From assembly GCF_001591965.1 (NCBI RefSeq), contig NZ_BCVX01000009.1:124001-188000 (forward strand): DNA of 64,000 bases, written 5' to 3'. Shown piece by piece: positions 54,821 to 63,415 of this stretch (position 1 is its first letter; each line of letters starts with the position of its first letter). The position numbers and the translations under genes are program-made. The notes beneath the pieces are model-generated. The model was not told where the DNA came from and made no database searches. It saw only the letters and a list, made by a program, of their open reading frames with translations. The DNA is from Lysinibacillus odysseyi 34hs-1 = NBRC 100172 (GTDB lineage Bacteria; Bacillota; Bacilli; Bacillales_A; Planococcaceae).

Positions 54821-55993
54821 ATGAGATCGATATTTCTATATTTTCATCCGCTTGTTTGGATTATTTTATGCGGTACTATTTTTGCTAGAACAGCAAGCTT
54901 TATGGCGATGCCGTTTTTAGCGCTGTATTTACATAATGAACTGCATGCTTCTCCGCTCCTAATCGGGATGACGTTAGGAGTAGCCCCGTTATTTTCGACA
55001 TTCGGCGGGCTGATTGGCGGTTATTTGACGGACCGCTTCGAAAGAAAATATGTAATCATTACAACTGTTTTTGTTTGGAGTTTCACATTTTTGGGCTTTG
55101 CGTTTGCACCGAGTGCTGCCTTTTTTGTCGTGCTGAATGCGTTAAACGGCTTGTGCCGCTCATTTTTTGAGCCGGGCACACAGGCATTAATGATTGATTT
55201 TACCGAGGACAGCAAAAAACGAAGACTGTTTTCTGTCCGCTACACGGCAATCAATATTGCAGCAGTCATTGGGCCACTACTTGGTGTTTGGATTGCCAGT
55301 ATGTCCAGTGCTTCCGTCCCGTTCATTATTACAGCAACGATGTATGCGATGTACGGATTGTTTTTACTAATTGTTCTAAACCGTTATGGATCGAAGCAGC
55401 AGCAATTAAGCGGGGGACATAAAGTGATGGCTATTTTTAGTGCGGTTGCCCATGACCGCAAGCTGTTTTACTTTATTATGGCTGGGATTTTAATTTCAAT
55501 CGGCTATTCACAGTTTGATTCTACACTGCCGCAGCTGATTGATATAAAAGTAGAGAATGGCGTAAAGTTATTTTCATATGCTATTGTAGCGAATTCGATC
55601 ACTGTCCTCACCCTGCAGCTTCCACTTACGATCATGATTGAAAAGGCGAATATCTATACGTCTCTTAAGATCGGTATTACCATATTTGCGGCGGGGCTAT
55701 TGTTGTTTGGTATATCGGAAAATGGGTGGATGTTTATCGTGAGTATGATTATCTTCTCGGTCGGCGAGATTTTTTGCTTCCCAACAATGAATGCAGTCAT
55801 AGAGGAAATCGCCCCAAGCGACCAAAAAGGGATTTATTTAGGCGCTTCTCAGCTGAAAAATATAGGCGGCTTCATCGGTCCTGTTTTAGGCGGCTGGCTG
55901 CTGATTGCTGCGATGGATTGGATGTATGCTGTCATTGCGCTGCTGATGCTGAGCAGTATTATTATTTACCGTCAAGCACTGCGATTAGCGTAA
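54821..55993 (+). CDS. MFS transporter
   Basis: Twelve-helix drug-efflux-type major facilitator protein of 390 residues. Motif A-like GGYLTDRFERKYVIITTVF follows helix 2, and NALNGLCRSFFEPGTQALMIDFT is typical of YfkF/MdtH-like exporters. TAGGAAAGG precedes the ATG. No regulator adjacent; substrate unknown. Confidence 0.88.
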   Translation: MRSIFLYFHPLVWIILCGTIFARTASFMAMPFLALYLHNELHASPLLIGMTLGVAPLFSTFGGLIGGYLTDRFERKYVIITTVFVWSFTFLGFAFAPSAAFFVVLNALNGLCRSFFEPGTQALMIDFTEDSKKRRLFSVRYTAINIAAVIGPLLGVWIASMSSASVPFIITATMYAMYGLFLLIVLNRYGSKQQQLSGGHKVMAIFSAVAHDRKLFYFIMAGILISIGYSQFDSTLPQLIDIKVENGVKLFSYAIVANSITVLTLQLPLTIMIEKANIYTSLKIGITIFAAGLLLFGISENGWMFIVSMIIFSVGEIFCFPTMNAVIEEIAPSDQKGIYLGASQLKNIGGFIGPVLGGWLLIAAMDWMYAVIALLMLSSIIIYRQALRLA

Positions 55994-56018
55994 AAGACAG
56001 AAGTCAAACTAATATAAA

Positions 56019-56096
56019 GAAGTCCCCTTTATGTAGGCAGTGTAAAAACCATTCCTTTGCGAATGATGATACACTCTACTTAGAGGGGATTTTTTG
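56019..56096 (+). terminator. Long imperfect terminator hairpin
   Basis: TCCCCTTTATGTAGGCAGTGT pairs imperfectly with ACACTCTACTTAGAGGGGA, followed by TTTTTT. Confidence 0.75.
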
Positions 56097-56180
56097 ACTA
56101 GAATTAATAAATTTTATTTTGTATGATATCACCTGTTAATGCAGGATGAAAAAAGAAAAGTACAAAGAAGGAGCGCATAC

Positions 56181-59100
56181 ATGGACATGAAAATCACGCA
56201 GAAAATTATAAAAGAAATGTGCGGTACCGCCTCCTTCAAAAGAGGGGAAGCTTATTACCGGGCGAACAAAGTAACCATTACCGGCTACAGTAGGAATCGA
56301 TGTACTGCTACTGTGAAAGGGGCAGAGGATTTTCAGGTCACTATCGAAAAAGAAATATCCGGCCGTATACAGACATCCTGCAGCTGTCCGGCTCTGGGAG
56401 ATTTCAATAAAAGCTGTCAGCATGTCGCGGCGGTTTTACTCGCCATCCAGGAACAAAAACAGCAAAGAAATCATTCAACTGCTAAATCGTCCAGGCAATT
56501 GGGTGAGGAAGAAATGCCAGCAGGAATTCTGTCACTTTTTCAGGAACGGCGAGGACGAAAAAGCCGGCATCAGCTCCATTTCGAAAAGAGACAAGTACTT
56601 GACGTCAAGTTTTCACTTAAACCTTATCTCTCTGAAAAAGGGCAGCGCCTGTTTGGTATGGAAATTTCCATCGGCCAAACAAAAATTTCACCTATTCATA
56701 TGTTTCTTCAGCATGTAAAGCTGGGAAGGCCATGCACCTTATTTTCCGCTTTCACCTTTGACCCTGCCGAGCACTGTTTTGTTAATGAAGTGGACGCGGT
56801 ACTATACGAGCTGAGCCGGATTGCCCAGGATGAGATGGCTTTGTTAGAAGCAATTCCGAACGATATAAAAGCTGCAGTCCAAACAGATATGCTGCTTCTT
56901 CCTCCATCTGCATGGGGAGTGCTTGCTCCGTTACTTGCCGGATTGCCAAACATATGGATAGAACAGAACGGCCAAGCAGCACAGCGATTACAGTTTATGG
57001 TGGGTATACCGCCATTACATTTTTATGTGGAAGAAGTGGATGGAGAGTCCCGGTTAACGGTTAAAGGCTTAGAGCGGATGCTCATTCTTCCTGCTTACAA
57101 TGTTTTAGTAGATGATGGCAATGTGTTTCAGCTGAATGAAGAGGACTGCGAGCGGCTTATGGAGCTGCTAGAAATGCTTGCACCACCTGATATGAATTAT
57201 GTGCCAATCCCTCATGCTCAGCTGCAGCTATTCCTGAACAAGGTAGTGCCAGAGTTGAGAAAGATTGGGCGGGTTGAGCTGTCAAAGCAGATGACAGGGA
57301 AAATGGTAAAAACCCCGCTTGTAGCAAAGCTGTACCTGGACCGTCTGAGGAATAGGCTTTTGGCAGGGCTGGAATTTCAATATGAGCATGTTATCATTCA
57401 GCCGCTTGAAAATGTGGAATATCAAGCCGGGCCGATGATCATAAGAGACTATCAAAAAGAACGGGAAATCTTGGAGATCATGGAGCAGAGCGGCTTTACG
57501 AAAACAGACGGCGGTTATTTTATGCAGAATGAAGAGCTGGAATATAACTTTTTGTATCATGTCATTCAGGAACTGCAGCCACTTGTGCAAATTTATGCGA
57601 CAACGGCTGTTCGTCACCGGCTTATCAAAAAAAGCACCTTTCCTAAAATTGTTGTAAAAGTAAAGAAGGAACGAACAAATTGGCTGGAATTCACATTTAA
57701 AATGGATGGTATTTCAGATGACCAAATAAAGGAGATTTTACAGGCGCTTGAGATAAAGCAAAAATATTATCGTCTGCCGAATGACTCCCTGTTGTCACTT
57801 GAAACGAGAGAAATGGAAGAAATTCAGCGCTTTTTGCAGGCGGGACCGGTACAGGAGGATCATTATATGACCACTTTGGATATGCCGATAATAGAAAGCC
57901 TGAAATTCCTCGAACTGCTGGAGGAAAGTGACGTGTTTGACCCGGAGGAATCATTCCGCCAGTTTCTCGATCAATTACGCCATCCAGAGAACCAGGATTT
58001 TGAAGTCCCCGAAAGTTTAAAAGAGGTATTAAGAGATTACCAAACACAAGGATTTAAATGGATGAAGACACTGGCAAGCTATGGCTTTGGCGGGGTATTA
58101 GCTGATGATATGGGACTTGGGAAAACGGTACAGAGCATTGCATTTATCGTTTCGGAATTAGCAGCTATTCGGGCTTCTAGGCAGCCTGCACTCATTGTAT
58201 GTCCATCTTCACTGACATACAATTGGCTGCAGGAAATAATGTCCTTTGCCCCGGAAATACAGGCACTTGTTATCGATGGAAGTCAGGCGGTGCGAAAGGA
58301 AATCCAGCGGGACCTTATGGGAATTGATGTTATTATCACATCGTATCCATTGCTTCGCCAGGATCTTTCGTGGTACGAAAAGCAAACGTTCCACACGGTG
58401 TTTTTTGATGAAGCACAGGCATTTAAAAATCCGATGACCCAAACAGCACGAGCGGTAAAAAAGATAAAAGCCGCCAACCGCTTTGGTTTGACGGGTACCC
58501 CGGTAGAAAACAGCCAGGAAGAACTCTGGTCCATTTATCATGTTGTATTCCCGCAGCTATTCAGGGGGCTGGAGGAGTACAGTCACTTAACAAGAAAAGC
58601 TATTTCACGAAGGGTTCGTCCATTTTTGCTTCGCCGATTAAAGGAAGACGTACTGATGGAGCTGCCAAGAAAAAGTGAAGCGATTGTATTTTCAGAGCTG
58701 CTTCCGGAGCAAAAGGAGCTATATGCAGCATTCCTGGCAAAACTTCAATATGATACATTAAAGCATCTTGATAAAGAAAGCTTTCGGAAAAACCGTATTC
58801 GTATTTTAGCGGGTCTTACGAGATTGCGCCAAATCTGCTGTCATCCGGGTCTGTTTGTGGACGGCTATACGGGAAGCTCGGCAAAATTTGAGCAGCTGTT
58901 GCAAATTCTGGAGGAATCCAGGATTTCCGGAAGGAGAGTCCTCATTTTCTCCCAGTTTACGAAGATGCTTGAGCTCATTGGACGGGAGATGACGAGGCAG
59001 GGCCATACCTATTTTTATCTTGATGGCAGCACACCTTCTGAAGAACGGGTAGAACTATGTACTCGATTCAATGAGGGCGAGCGGGATGTATTTTTGATTT

Positions 59101-59390
59101 CATTAAAAGCTGGCGGGACAGGACTCAATTTAACGGGGGCCGACACGGTCATTTTATATGATCTCTGGTGGAATCCAGCGGTAGAGGAACAAGCCGCGGG
59201 CAGGGCCCACCGGATGGGCCAAAAAAATACAGTCCAAATTATTAAGCTTATTGCACATGGTACGATAGAAGAAAAAATGAATGAGCTTCAGGAGAAAAAG
59301 AGAGACCTTATTACAGATATTCTCGAATTTGAAGATAGAGTGCCAAGTACTTTAACAGAAGAGGATATTCGGGAAATTTTGATGATATAA
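56181..59390 (+). CDS. SNF2-family helicase with SWIM zinc finger
   Basis: A 1069-residue Swi2/Snf2 ATPase, probably remodelling protein-DNA or RNA polymerase complexes. The N-terminal SWIM zinc finger is CSCPALGDFNKSCQH near 65. A long bacterial SNF2 accessory region covers about 130-600. The ATPase lobes show DDMGLGKTVQ, FFDEAQAFKN, LTGTPVENSQEELWS, and the C-terminal LNLTGADTVILYDLWWNPAV then RAHRMGQ. The ATG at 56181 has AAGGAG upstream and begins MDMKITQKIIKEMCG; an earlier ATG at 56139 has none. Monocistronic. Confidence 0.93.
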   Translation: MDMKITQKIIKEMCGTASFKRGEAYYRANKVTITGYSRNRCTATVKGAEDFQVTIEKEISGRIQTSCSCPALGDFNKSCQHVAAVLLAIQEQKQQRNHSTAKSSRQLGEEEMPAGILSLFQERRGRKSRHQLHFEKRQVLDVKFSLKPYLSEKGQRLFGMEISIGQTKISPIHMFLQHVKLGRPCTLFSAFTFDPAEHCFVNEVDAVLYELSRIAQDEMALLEAIPNDIKAAVQTDMLLLPPSAWGVLAPLLAGLPNIWIEQNGQAAQRLQFMVGIPPLHFYVEEVDGESRLTVKGLERMLILPAYNVLVDDGNVFQLNEEDCERLMELLEMLAPPDMNYVPIPHAQLQLFLNKVVPELRKIGRVELSKQMTGKMVKTPLVAKLYLDRLRNRLLAGLEFQYEHVIIQPLENVEYQAGPMIIRDYQKEREILEIMEQSGFTKTDGGYFMQNEELEYNFLYHVIQELQPLVQIYATTAVRHRLIKKSTFPKIVVKVKKERTNWLEFTFKMDGISDDQIKEILQALEIKQKYYRLPNDSLLSLETREMEEIQRFLQAGPVQEDHYMTTLDMPIIESLKFLELLEESDVFDPEESFRQFLDQLRHPENQDFEVPESLKEVLRDYQTQGFKWMKTLASYGFGGVLADDMGLGKTVQSIAFIVSELAAIRASRQPALIVCPSSLTYNWLQEIMSFAPEIQALVIDGSQAVRKEIQRDLMGIDVIITSYPLLRQDLSWYEKQTFHTVFFDEAQAFKNPMTQTARAVKKIKAANRFGLTGTPVENSQEELWSIYHVVFPQLFRGLEEYSHLTRKAISRRVRPFLLRRLKEDVLMELPRKSEAIVFSELLPEQKELYAAFLAKLQYDTLKHLDKESFRKNRIRILAGLTRLRQICCHPGLFVDGYTGSSAKFEQLLQILEESRISGRRVLIFSQFTKMLELIGREMTRQGHTYFYLDGSTPSEERVELCTRFNEGERDVFLISLKAGGTGLNLTGADTVILYDLWWNPAVEEQAAGRAHRMGQKNTVQIIKLIAHGTIEEKMNELQEKKRDLITDILEFEDRVPSTLTEEDIREILMI

Positions 59391-59552
59391 CCTTACAGAA
59401 AAATAGGCAGCTGCTTACTTGCAGCTGCCATTTTACTGTTATCATAATGCTTAAAAATAACTTGGATGATAGAATTTTTATTCCTATTAATGTATAATAA
59501 TTCCTATAAACGGAGGAAAGACGAAAGGATATGCATTGAAAGAAGTGTTGTT

Positions 59553-60185
59553 ATGAGTTTGTATTTTGCATATATACTGGTAGGGTTAGCTATCGCTATG
59601 CCAGTTGGAGCAATTACAGTGGAAATGACAAAACAAGGGTTGAAAAATGGTTTTATGCATGGCTGGGCAGTAGGAATTGGCGGTATGACGATTGATGTGT
59701 TGTTAATATTAGCACTGTATTTGGGGCTGGCCCAATTTTTAGCACTCCCTTATATCCAGATGCCTTTATGGGTGATCGGTGCGATTTTTTTATTTCTACT
59801 TGCTTATGATTCCATTAAGAATGCGGACAAAGATATCACATTAGCAGGCAACAAAGTAAATAAATCACTTGGCAAGACCTATCGAAATGGTGTATTGGTA
59901 GCTGTTTCTCCAGGAAATTTAGTGTTTTGGGTTTCAGTTTTTGGTGCAGTATTAGCGGATTCTTATTCAGCAGATGGATCAGCTCATTTTATTATTGTAT
60001 CTTTAGGTATTTTAACGGGGATTTTACTGCATGATGTTGGGCTTTTAACAATTGTCTCCATTACAAGAAAGATGATGAACCGTCAAATGATTAAATGGAC
60101 ATCCATCATTGCAGGTGCTTTATTATTCGGATTCGGTTGTTATTTCTTATATAATTTCTTCATAGATATTCAAGCATATATATAA
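59553..60185 (+). CDS. LysE-family amino acid exporter
   Basis: Six-helix membrane protein of 210 residues with the LysE family start VGLAIAMPVGAITVEMTKQGLKNGFMHGWAVGIGG and the second-half motif VSPGNLVFWVSVFG. Probably exports an amino acid; substrate unknown. The ATG at 59553 gives the family start; AGAAG lies 7 nt upstream. The longer frame from 59466 would add a hydrophilic leader. A minigene ATG CAT TGA at 59531, with AAAGGA before it, lies in the leader. Confidence 0.85.
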   Translation: MSLYFAYILVGLAIAMPVGAITVEMTKQGLKNGFMHGWAVGIGGMTIDVLLILALYLGLAQFLALPYIQMPLWVIGAIFLFLLAYDSIKNADKDITLAGNKVNKSLGKTYRNGVLVAVSPGNLVFWVSVFGAVLADSYSADGSAHFIIVSLGILTGILLHDVGLLTIVSITRKMMNRQMIKWTSIIAGALLFGFGCYFLYNFFIDIQAYI

Positions 60186-60554
60186 CCAGTTATTAACAAA
60201 TAGATTCTCCATTCAGAAAGCCATCTATCATCGACTTTTTCGGATAGATGGCTTTTTTATTATCGTGTGTTGTTGAGATGAGGGACGGAACTAATGCCAT
60301 ATCATAGCCAGCAGGTAGCTGTTTACTCCCCTCTGAAAATGTTGAATGCTTTTTCCATTTTGAGAGCTACATCTAGCAAGATTTTAATTGGAGGCTAATA
60401 ACGAAAAACACTTCAAATTCCTTTTCGGGAATTGTTGAAGTGTTTTCATTAAGATTTCTGCTAATGTAGCTCGGTATCTGGTATTTTGGAAGGCAAGGTG
60501 TTAAATATGGGCTATTTTGAGGTGAAGGGTCAAAATAGGCTGGAAATGTTGAAA
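60186..60554. other. Gap with two terminator hairpins
   Basis: AAAGCCATCTATC / GATAGATGGCTTT (60217-60257) ends the LysE gene. AAAACACTTCAAATTCC / GGAATTGTTGAAGTGTTTT (60405-60447) is a second, bidirectional-looking hairpin. No gene in between. Confidence 0.75.
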
Positions 60555-60674
60555 TTAGTAGGAAGAACCATTTACGAATACTGCGCCAACAATAATTAGA
60601 AGGATAAATAGTACAACGATTAAAGCAAATCCGCTGCCGCTATTACCATAGCTTCCGCCACCATAGTTAGACAT
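60555..60674 (-). CDS. YjcZ-family small sporulation protein
   Basis: A 39-residue protein: a Gly/Ser/Tyr-rich head (MSNYGGGSYGNSG) followed by one hydrophobic helix (FALIVVLFILLIIVGAVFV) and NGSSY. This is the pattern of the YjcZ/CotM-adjacent small spore proteins common in Bacillales. AAGGCGGTG lies 6 nt before the ATG. A CATAAGATA (60707-60699, minus strand) fits the sigma-K -10 form CATANNNTA, without a well-placed -35. Function in the spore is not established. Confidence 0.85.
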   Translation of the reverse strand: MSNYGGGSYGNSGSGFALIVVLFILLIIVGAVFVNGSSY

Positions 60675-61076
60675 AAAAATTCACCGCCTTTCTAACACTA
60701 TCTTATGAACTTTATCTCAAGTAAAAAGAGACAAGTGCGGATTTTTAAAGTAATTTTTATTATATAAATTTATAAAGAAGCGTTAATTGGATAGAAAATA
60801 AGGATAAGTTATTAAGGATAATATTTAACCAACTGGAACATTATATTTTGTTGCTAAGGAAATTGGCTTTCTCATGAAATTTTAAAGAGGATATATAAAA
60901 AGGAAGAGGAGGAACAAAGGCTGAGCATTTGTAATAATTGATAACTAATAATAAAAAGCAACGTCCAGTAACAGTGAGTTAAATGAAATAAAAATGTTTC
61001 TTGCTAGGTGTTCTCCTATTTATCCTTTCTTAACTCTTCATATAATGATAGTATCGATATTTTGGAGGCTATGGCA
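60675..61076. other. Gene-free divergent region
   Basis: About 400 AT-rich bases between the yjcZ-like gene and the next gene. CATATAAT at 61039-61046 could be a sporulation-type or sigma-A -10 element for the downstream gene; no clear -35 is seen. Confidence 0.3.
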
Positions 61077-61349
61077 ATGCAAAATAACAACCGAAAGAGA
61101 AGTAATGAGGCAGCTCAGGACAGTAACCCGGTGAGCCAGGCAGCTGCGCTTGCGGTAATAGGCAGTTTAATCGCCACGCTTGGTGATGGAATTACGACAG
61201 TGGCGGCTGTTCTAGCTTTACAGGAAGCTCAGCAGGAAGCCCAGCAGCCGGTTAACGGTGGAGGCAATATTGATTTGCAGGGAATTAACCAGCAGCTGAA
61301 TTATTTAACAAAGGAAGTTAAAAAAATTAAAAAAACACTTAATATATAG
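61077..61349 (+). CDS. Hypothetical protein, 90 residues
   Basis: Contains a hydrophobic glycine-dotted stretch (SQAAALAVIGSLIATLGDGI, then TTVAAVLALQEAQQEAQQ) between a basic head and a lysine-rich coiled tail (LNYLTKEVKKIKKTLNI). The ATG at 61077 is chosen because GGAGG lies 8 nt upstream; an ATG at 61071 is too close to it. Looks like small Bacillales proteins seen near spore genes; no function known. Confidence 0.65.
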   Translation: MQNNNRKRSNEAAQDSNPVSQAAALAVIGSLIATLGDGITTVAAVLALQEAQQEAQQPVNGGGNIDLQGINQQLNYLTKEVKKIKKTLNI

Positions 61350-61566
61350 CTTTCCTATTTCGCTCCGCGTCAAATTTTTATCGATTGAATCTCTTGAGAA
61401 TAGTAACGATTCTCTACTATTTTTACCTTCTTTGTTAATAGTGTTTTTCCAAGAGATTCATCCCTATTTCCATCTGTACATATCGTTGACACTTTTTCTA
61501 CCTTCACGTGAATTTCCTCCAGACACCAATGGCGGCTTTTTTCATATTATATTTTGAGGTGAAAAA

Positions 61567-62004
61567 ATGGCAAGAGTCAAATACCGGGATTCAGATATAG
61601 CTTTAGTGGCGAGGATGATGCGGGCAGAAGCAGAAGGAGAAGGGCAGCAAGGGATGTTGTATGTCGGCAATGTCATTGTGAACCGAGCTGTAGCAGATTG
61701 TTTGGATTTTAAAGATGTTAGGACGATACAGCAAGTTATTTATCAAGTACAAGGGGGAAATTACTCCTTTGAAGCGGTTCAAAAGGGTAATTTGTTCTAT
61801 GAAAGGGCAAGACCTACAGAAAAGCGATTAGCAAAACAAGTGTTGGATTATTGGAGACAACATCCAGCAAGGTATGCCCTCTGGTACTTTAATCCATATG
61901 CCCCATGTCCTCCAACATGGTACGGACAGCCGTTTACCGGCCAATTCAAAGACCATTGTTTCTATGAGCCAGCAGCTGGAACGTGTGCAAGTGTTTATTC
62001 TTGA
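61567..62004 (+). CDS. cwlJ: Spore cortex-lytic cell wall hydrolase CwlJ
   Basis: A 145-residue SleB-type hydrolase acting on spore cortex peptidoglycan during germination. The catalytic-domain motif is ARMMRAEAEGEGQQGMLYVG with the catalytic glutamate, then GNVIVNRAVADCLDFKDVRT, and the C-terminus ALWYFNPYAPCPPTWYGQPF closely follows B. subtilis CwlJ (142). No signal peptide, as in CwlJ. gerQ, its usual partner, is not beside it. Confidence 0.9.
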   Translation: MARVKYRDSDIALVARMMRAEAEGEGQQGMLYVGNVIVNRAVADCLDFKDVRTIQQVIYQVQGGNYSFEAVQKGNLFYERARPTEKRLAKQVLDYWRQHPARYALWYFNPYAPCPPTWYGQPFTGQFKDHCFYEPAAGTCASVYS

Positions 62005-62040
62005 GCCGTTTGAAATAGTGCTAAACGGTTCTCCTGAGGA

Positions 62041-62087
62041 AAACGATTATTGAACGAGTCACATCGTTTAGTAATCGTCTTTTTTAG
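62041..62087 (+). terminator. cwlJ terminator
   Basis: AACGATTATT / AGTAATCGTC imperfect stem followed by TTTTTT. Confidence 0.6.
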
Positions 62088-62140
62088 TTATAACCTTTCC
62101 TTTATTCCACATGCTATTCCTATAAAAGGAGGGATAATGG

Positions 62141-62374
62141 ATGGAGGAAAAAAAACGGCGGCCGTATAAAGAGATGTCCTATCAGGAGCGGCTGAGTCTT
62201 TTAGAAACGGCTGAAATTAGCATTTACGATTTACACGAAGATATGCAAACGGTTGATGATATACCAATGGACGAGCTGAATCAAAAAGTCGTCACAGAAA
62301 GCAGCAAATCTCATCTTAACCGCTTCCCGGGTATGATCAATCTCGAACGGAATGAACAGCCTGGCGGAAAATAA
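62141..62374 (+). CDS. Hypothetical protein, 77 residues
   Basis: Hydrophilic protein with a basic start (MEEKKRRPYKEMSYQERLSL) and acidic centre (DLHEDMQTVDDIPMDELNQK). AAAGGAGGG lies before the ATG, and a terminator follows. No family recognised. Its place after cwlJ suggests but does not prove a spore role. Confidence 0.65.
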   Translation: MEEKKRRPYKEMSYQERLSLLETAEISIYDLHEDMQTVDDIPMDELNQKVVTESSKSHLNRFPGMINLERNEQPGGK

Positions 62375-62388
62375 CTCTGCGTGTAGAA

Positions 62389-62425
62389 AAAATCGCAATC
62401 GGGCGTGATGCCTGTATTGCGATTT
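62389..62425. terminator. Bidirectional hairpin
   Basis: AAATCGCAAT / ATTGCGATTT perfect stem between convergent genes. Confidence 0.75.
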
Positions 62426-62476
62426 CTATCGTCTTTATATAAATTACTTTGTTCTATATAGTCTTATATCAATTAT

Positions 62477-63088
62477 TCAATAATAGGAAGGATACGTGTA
62501 AAGGGGCATAGAGTTTTGATATGGATGAATAAAAGGATGATAGTGATGCTGGGTTCTATCGTGTACAGGCGGACCGATAAATAATGATGGTGTGATAGGT
62601 GCTGTCGCTTTTTTCCATAGGTTTTCGTTTATGCCGTAAGTGTGAGCTATAATATGGGCTGGGGTGAACTTTAAAATGTCTGATCCTAGAATCACCTCAG
62701 GGGTGGAGGCATCAAAAATAGCCAGTAAATGCGTGTTGTCCATAGCAGCAACCTCGTAATGCCACCAGCCTTTTGGTACATTGGCGACCTGGCCGGGTGT
62801 AATGCAATAGCTTTGAATATTTTTGGTAAACGGATTGAGAATGGATACAGTAGCAGCACCAGAAATACAGTAAACTAATTCAGCGGCATTTTGGTGATAA
62901 TGAGGTTCTATTACATTATTTTTGCTTAAATAAATATCGAGTAGAGAAATATTTTCTAAAGTATTGAGCTGTTCAACACCTAAAACATTGATTTTGTTTT
63001 GCGGATCCTTTTGTAAAAAAGGGCTTTTGTTAACATCAAATGTAAACTGGGCGGCCGGTGAAGTGTAATCGGGATTCGAAGTAATAAT
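62477..63088 (-). CDS. Cupin-domain protein with probable AUU start codon
   Basis: A 203-residue oxalate-decarboxylase-like single cupin: SPFLQKDPQNKINVLGVEQL, then the metal motif EPHYHQNAAELVYCISGAAT and a second motif PGQVANVPKGWWHYE. No ATG, GTG or TTG exists in frame between the upstream stop and residue 116, but GAGGAGG lies 5 nt before an ATT codon (63086-63088), and translation from there gives (M)ITSNPDYTSPAAQFTFD, a natural family start. The only ATG (62741-62743) would cut the cupin in half. An annotation from that ATG would be wrong. Function is unknown. Confidence 0.8.
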   Translation of the reverse strand: MITSNPDYTSPAAQFTFDVNKSPFLQKDPQNKINVLGVEQLNTLENISLLDIYLSKNNVIEPHYHQNAAELVYCISGAATVSILNPFTKNIQSYCITPGQVANVPKGWWHYEVAAMDNTHLLAIFDASTPEVILGSDILKFTPAHIIAHTYGINENLWKKATAPITPSLFIGPPVHDRTQHHYHPFIHPYQNSMPLYTYPSYY

Positions 63089-63415
63089 TGCTTCCTCCTC
63101 ACAAAATGAATGACCATTATTAGCCCAGAATATGTAGTAGTTTTATCGGGAAGTGGTTAATCGCCTAACTCACTTTAAACATGAGCAGACGGCCAAGAAA
63201 GAAGTCATAAGACCAGAGCTGTCCCAGCAATTTTCAATATAATTTACTATAAGCAATTTAATAGACTAGTGAGCGTACATTAAATGGTAACATATATTTA
63301 TCTATGTATTTCCATTTAAGGGAACTTAGAGATGATTAATGATGTTATAAATAGGAAAAGGGTATTTCTCCGATTTTTGGAAAGGCAATAAATTACCTAG
63401 TAGGGAGGGGAAGAA
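63089..63415. other. Divergent intergenic region
   Basis: 327 bases without a gene; holds the GAGGAGG site of the cupin gene and TAGGGAGGGG before the GNAT gene. A half-palindrome TGAATGACCATTATT near 63105 resembles but does not match the FadR operator. Confidence 0.35.
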
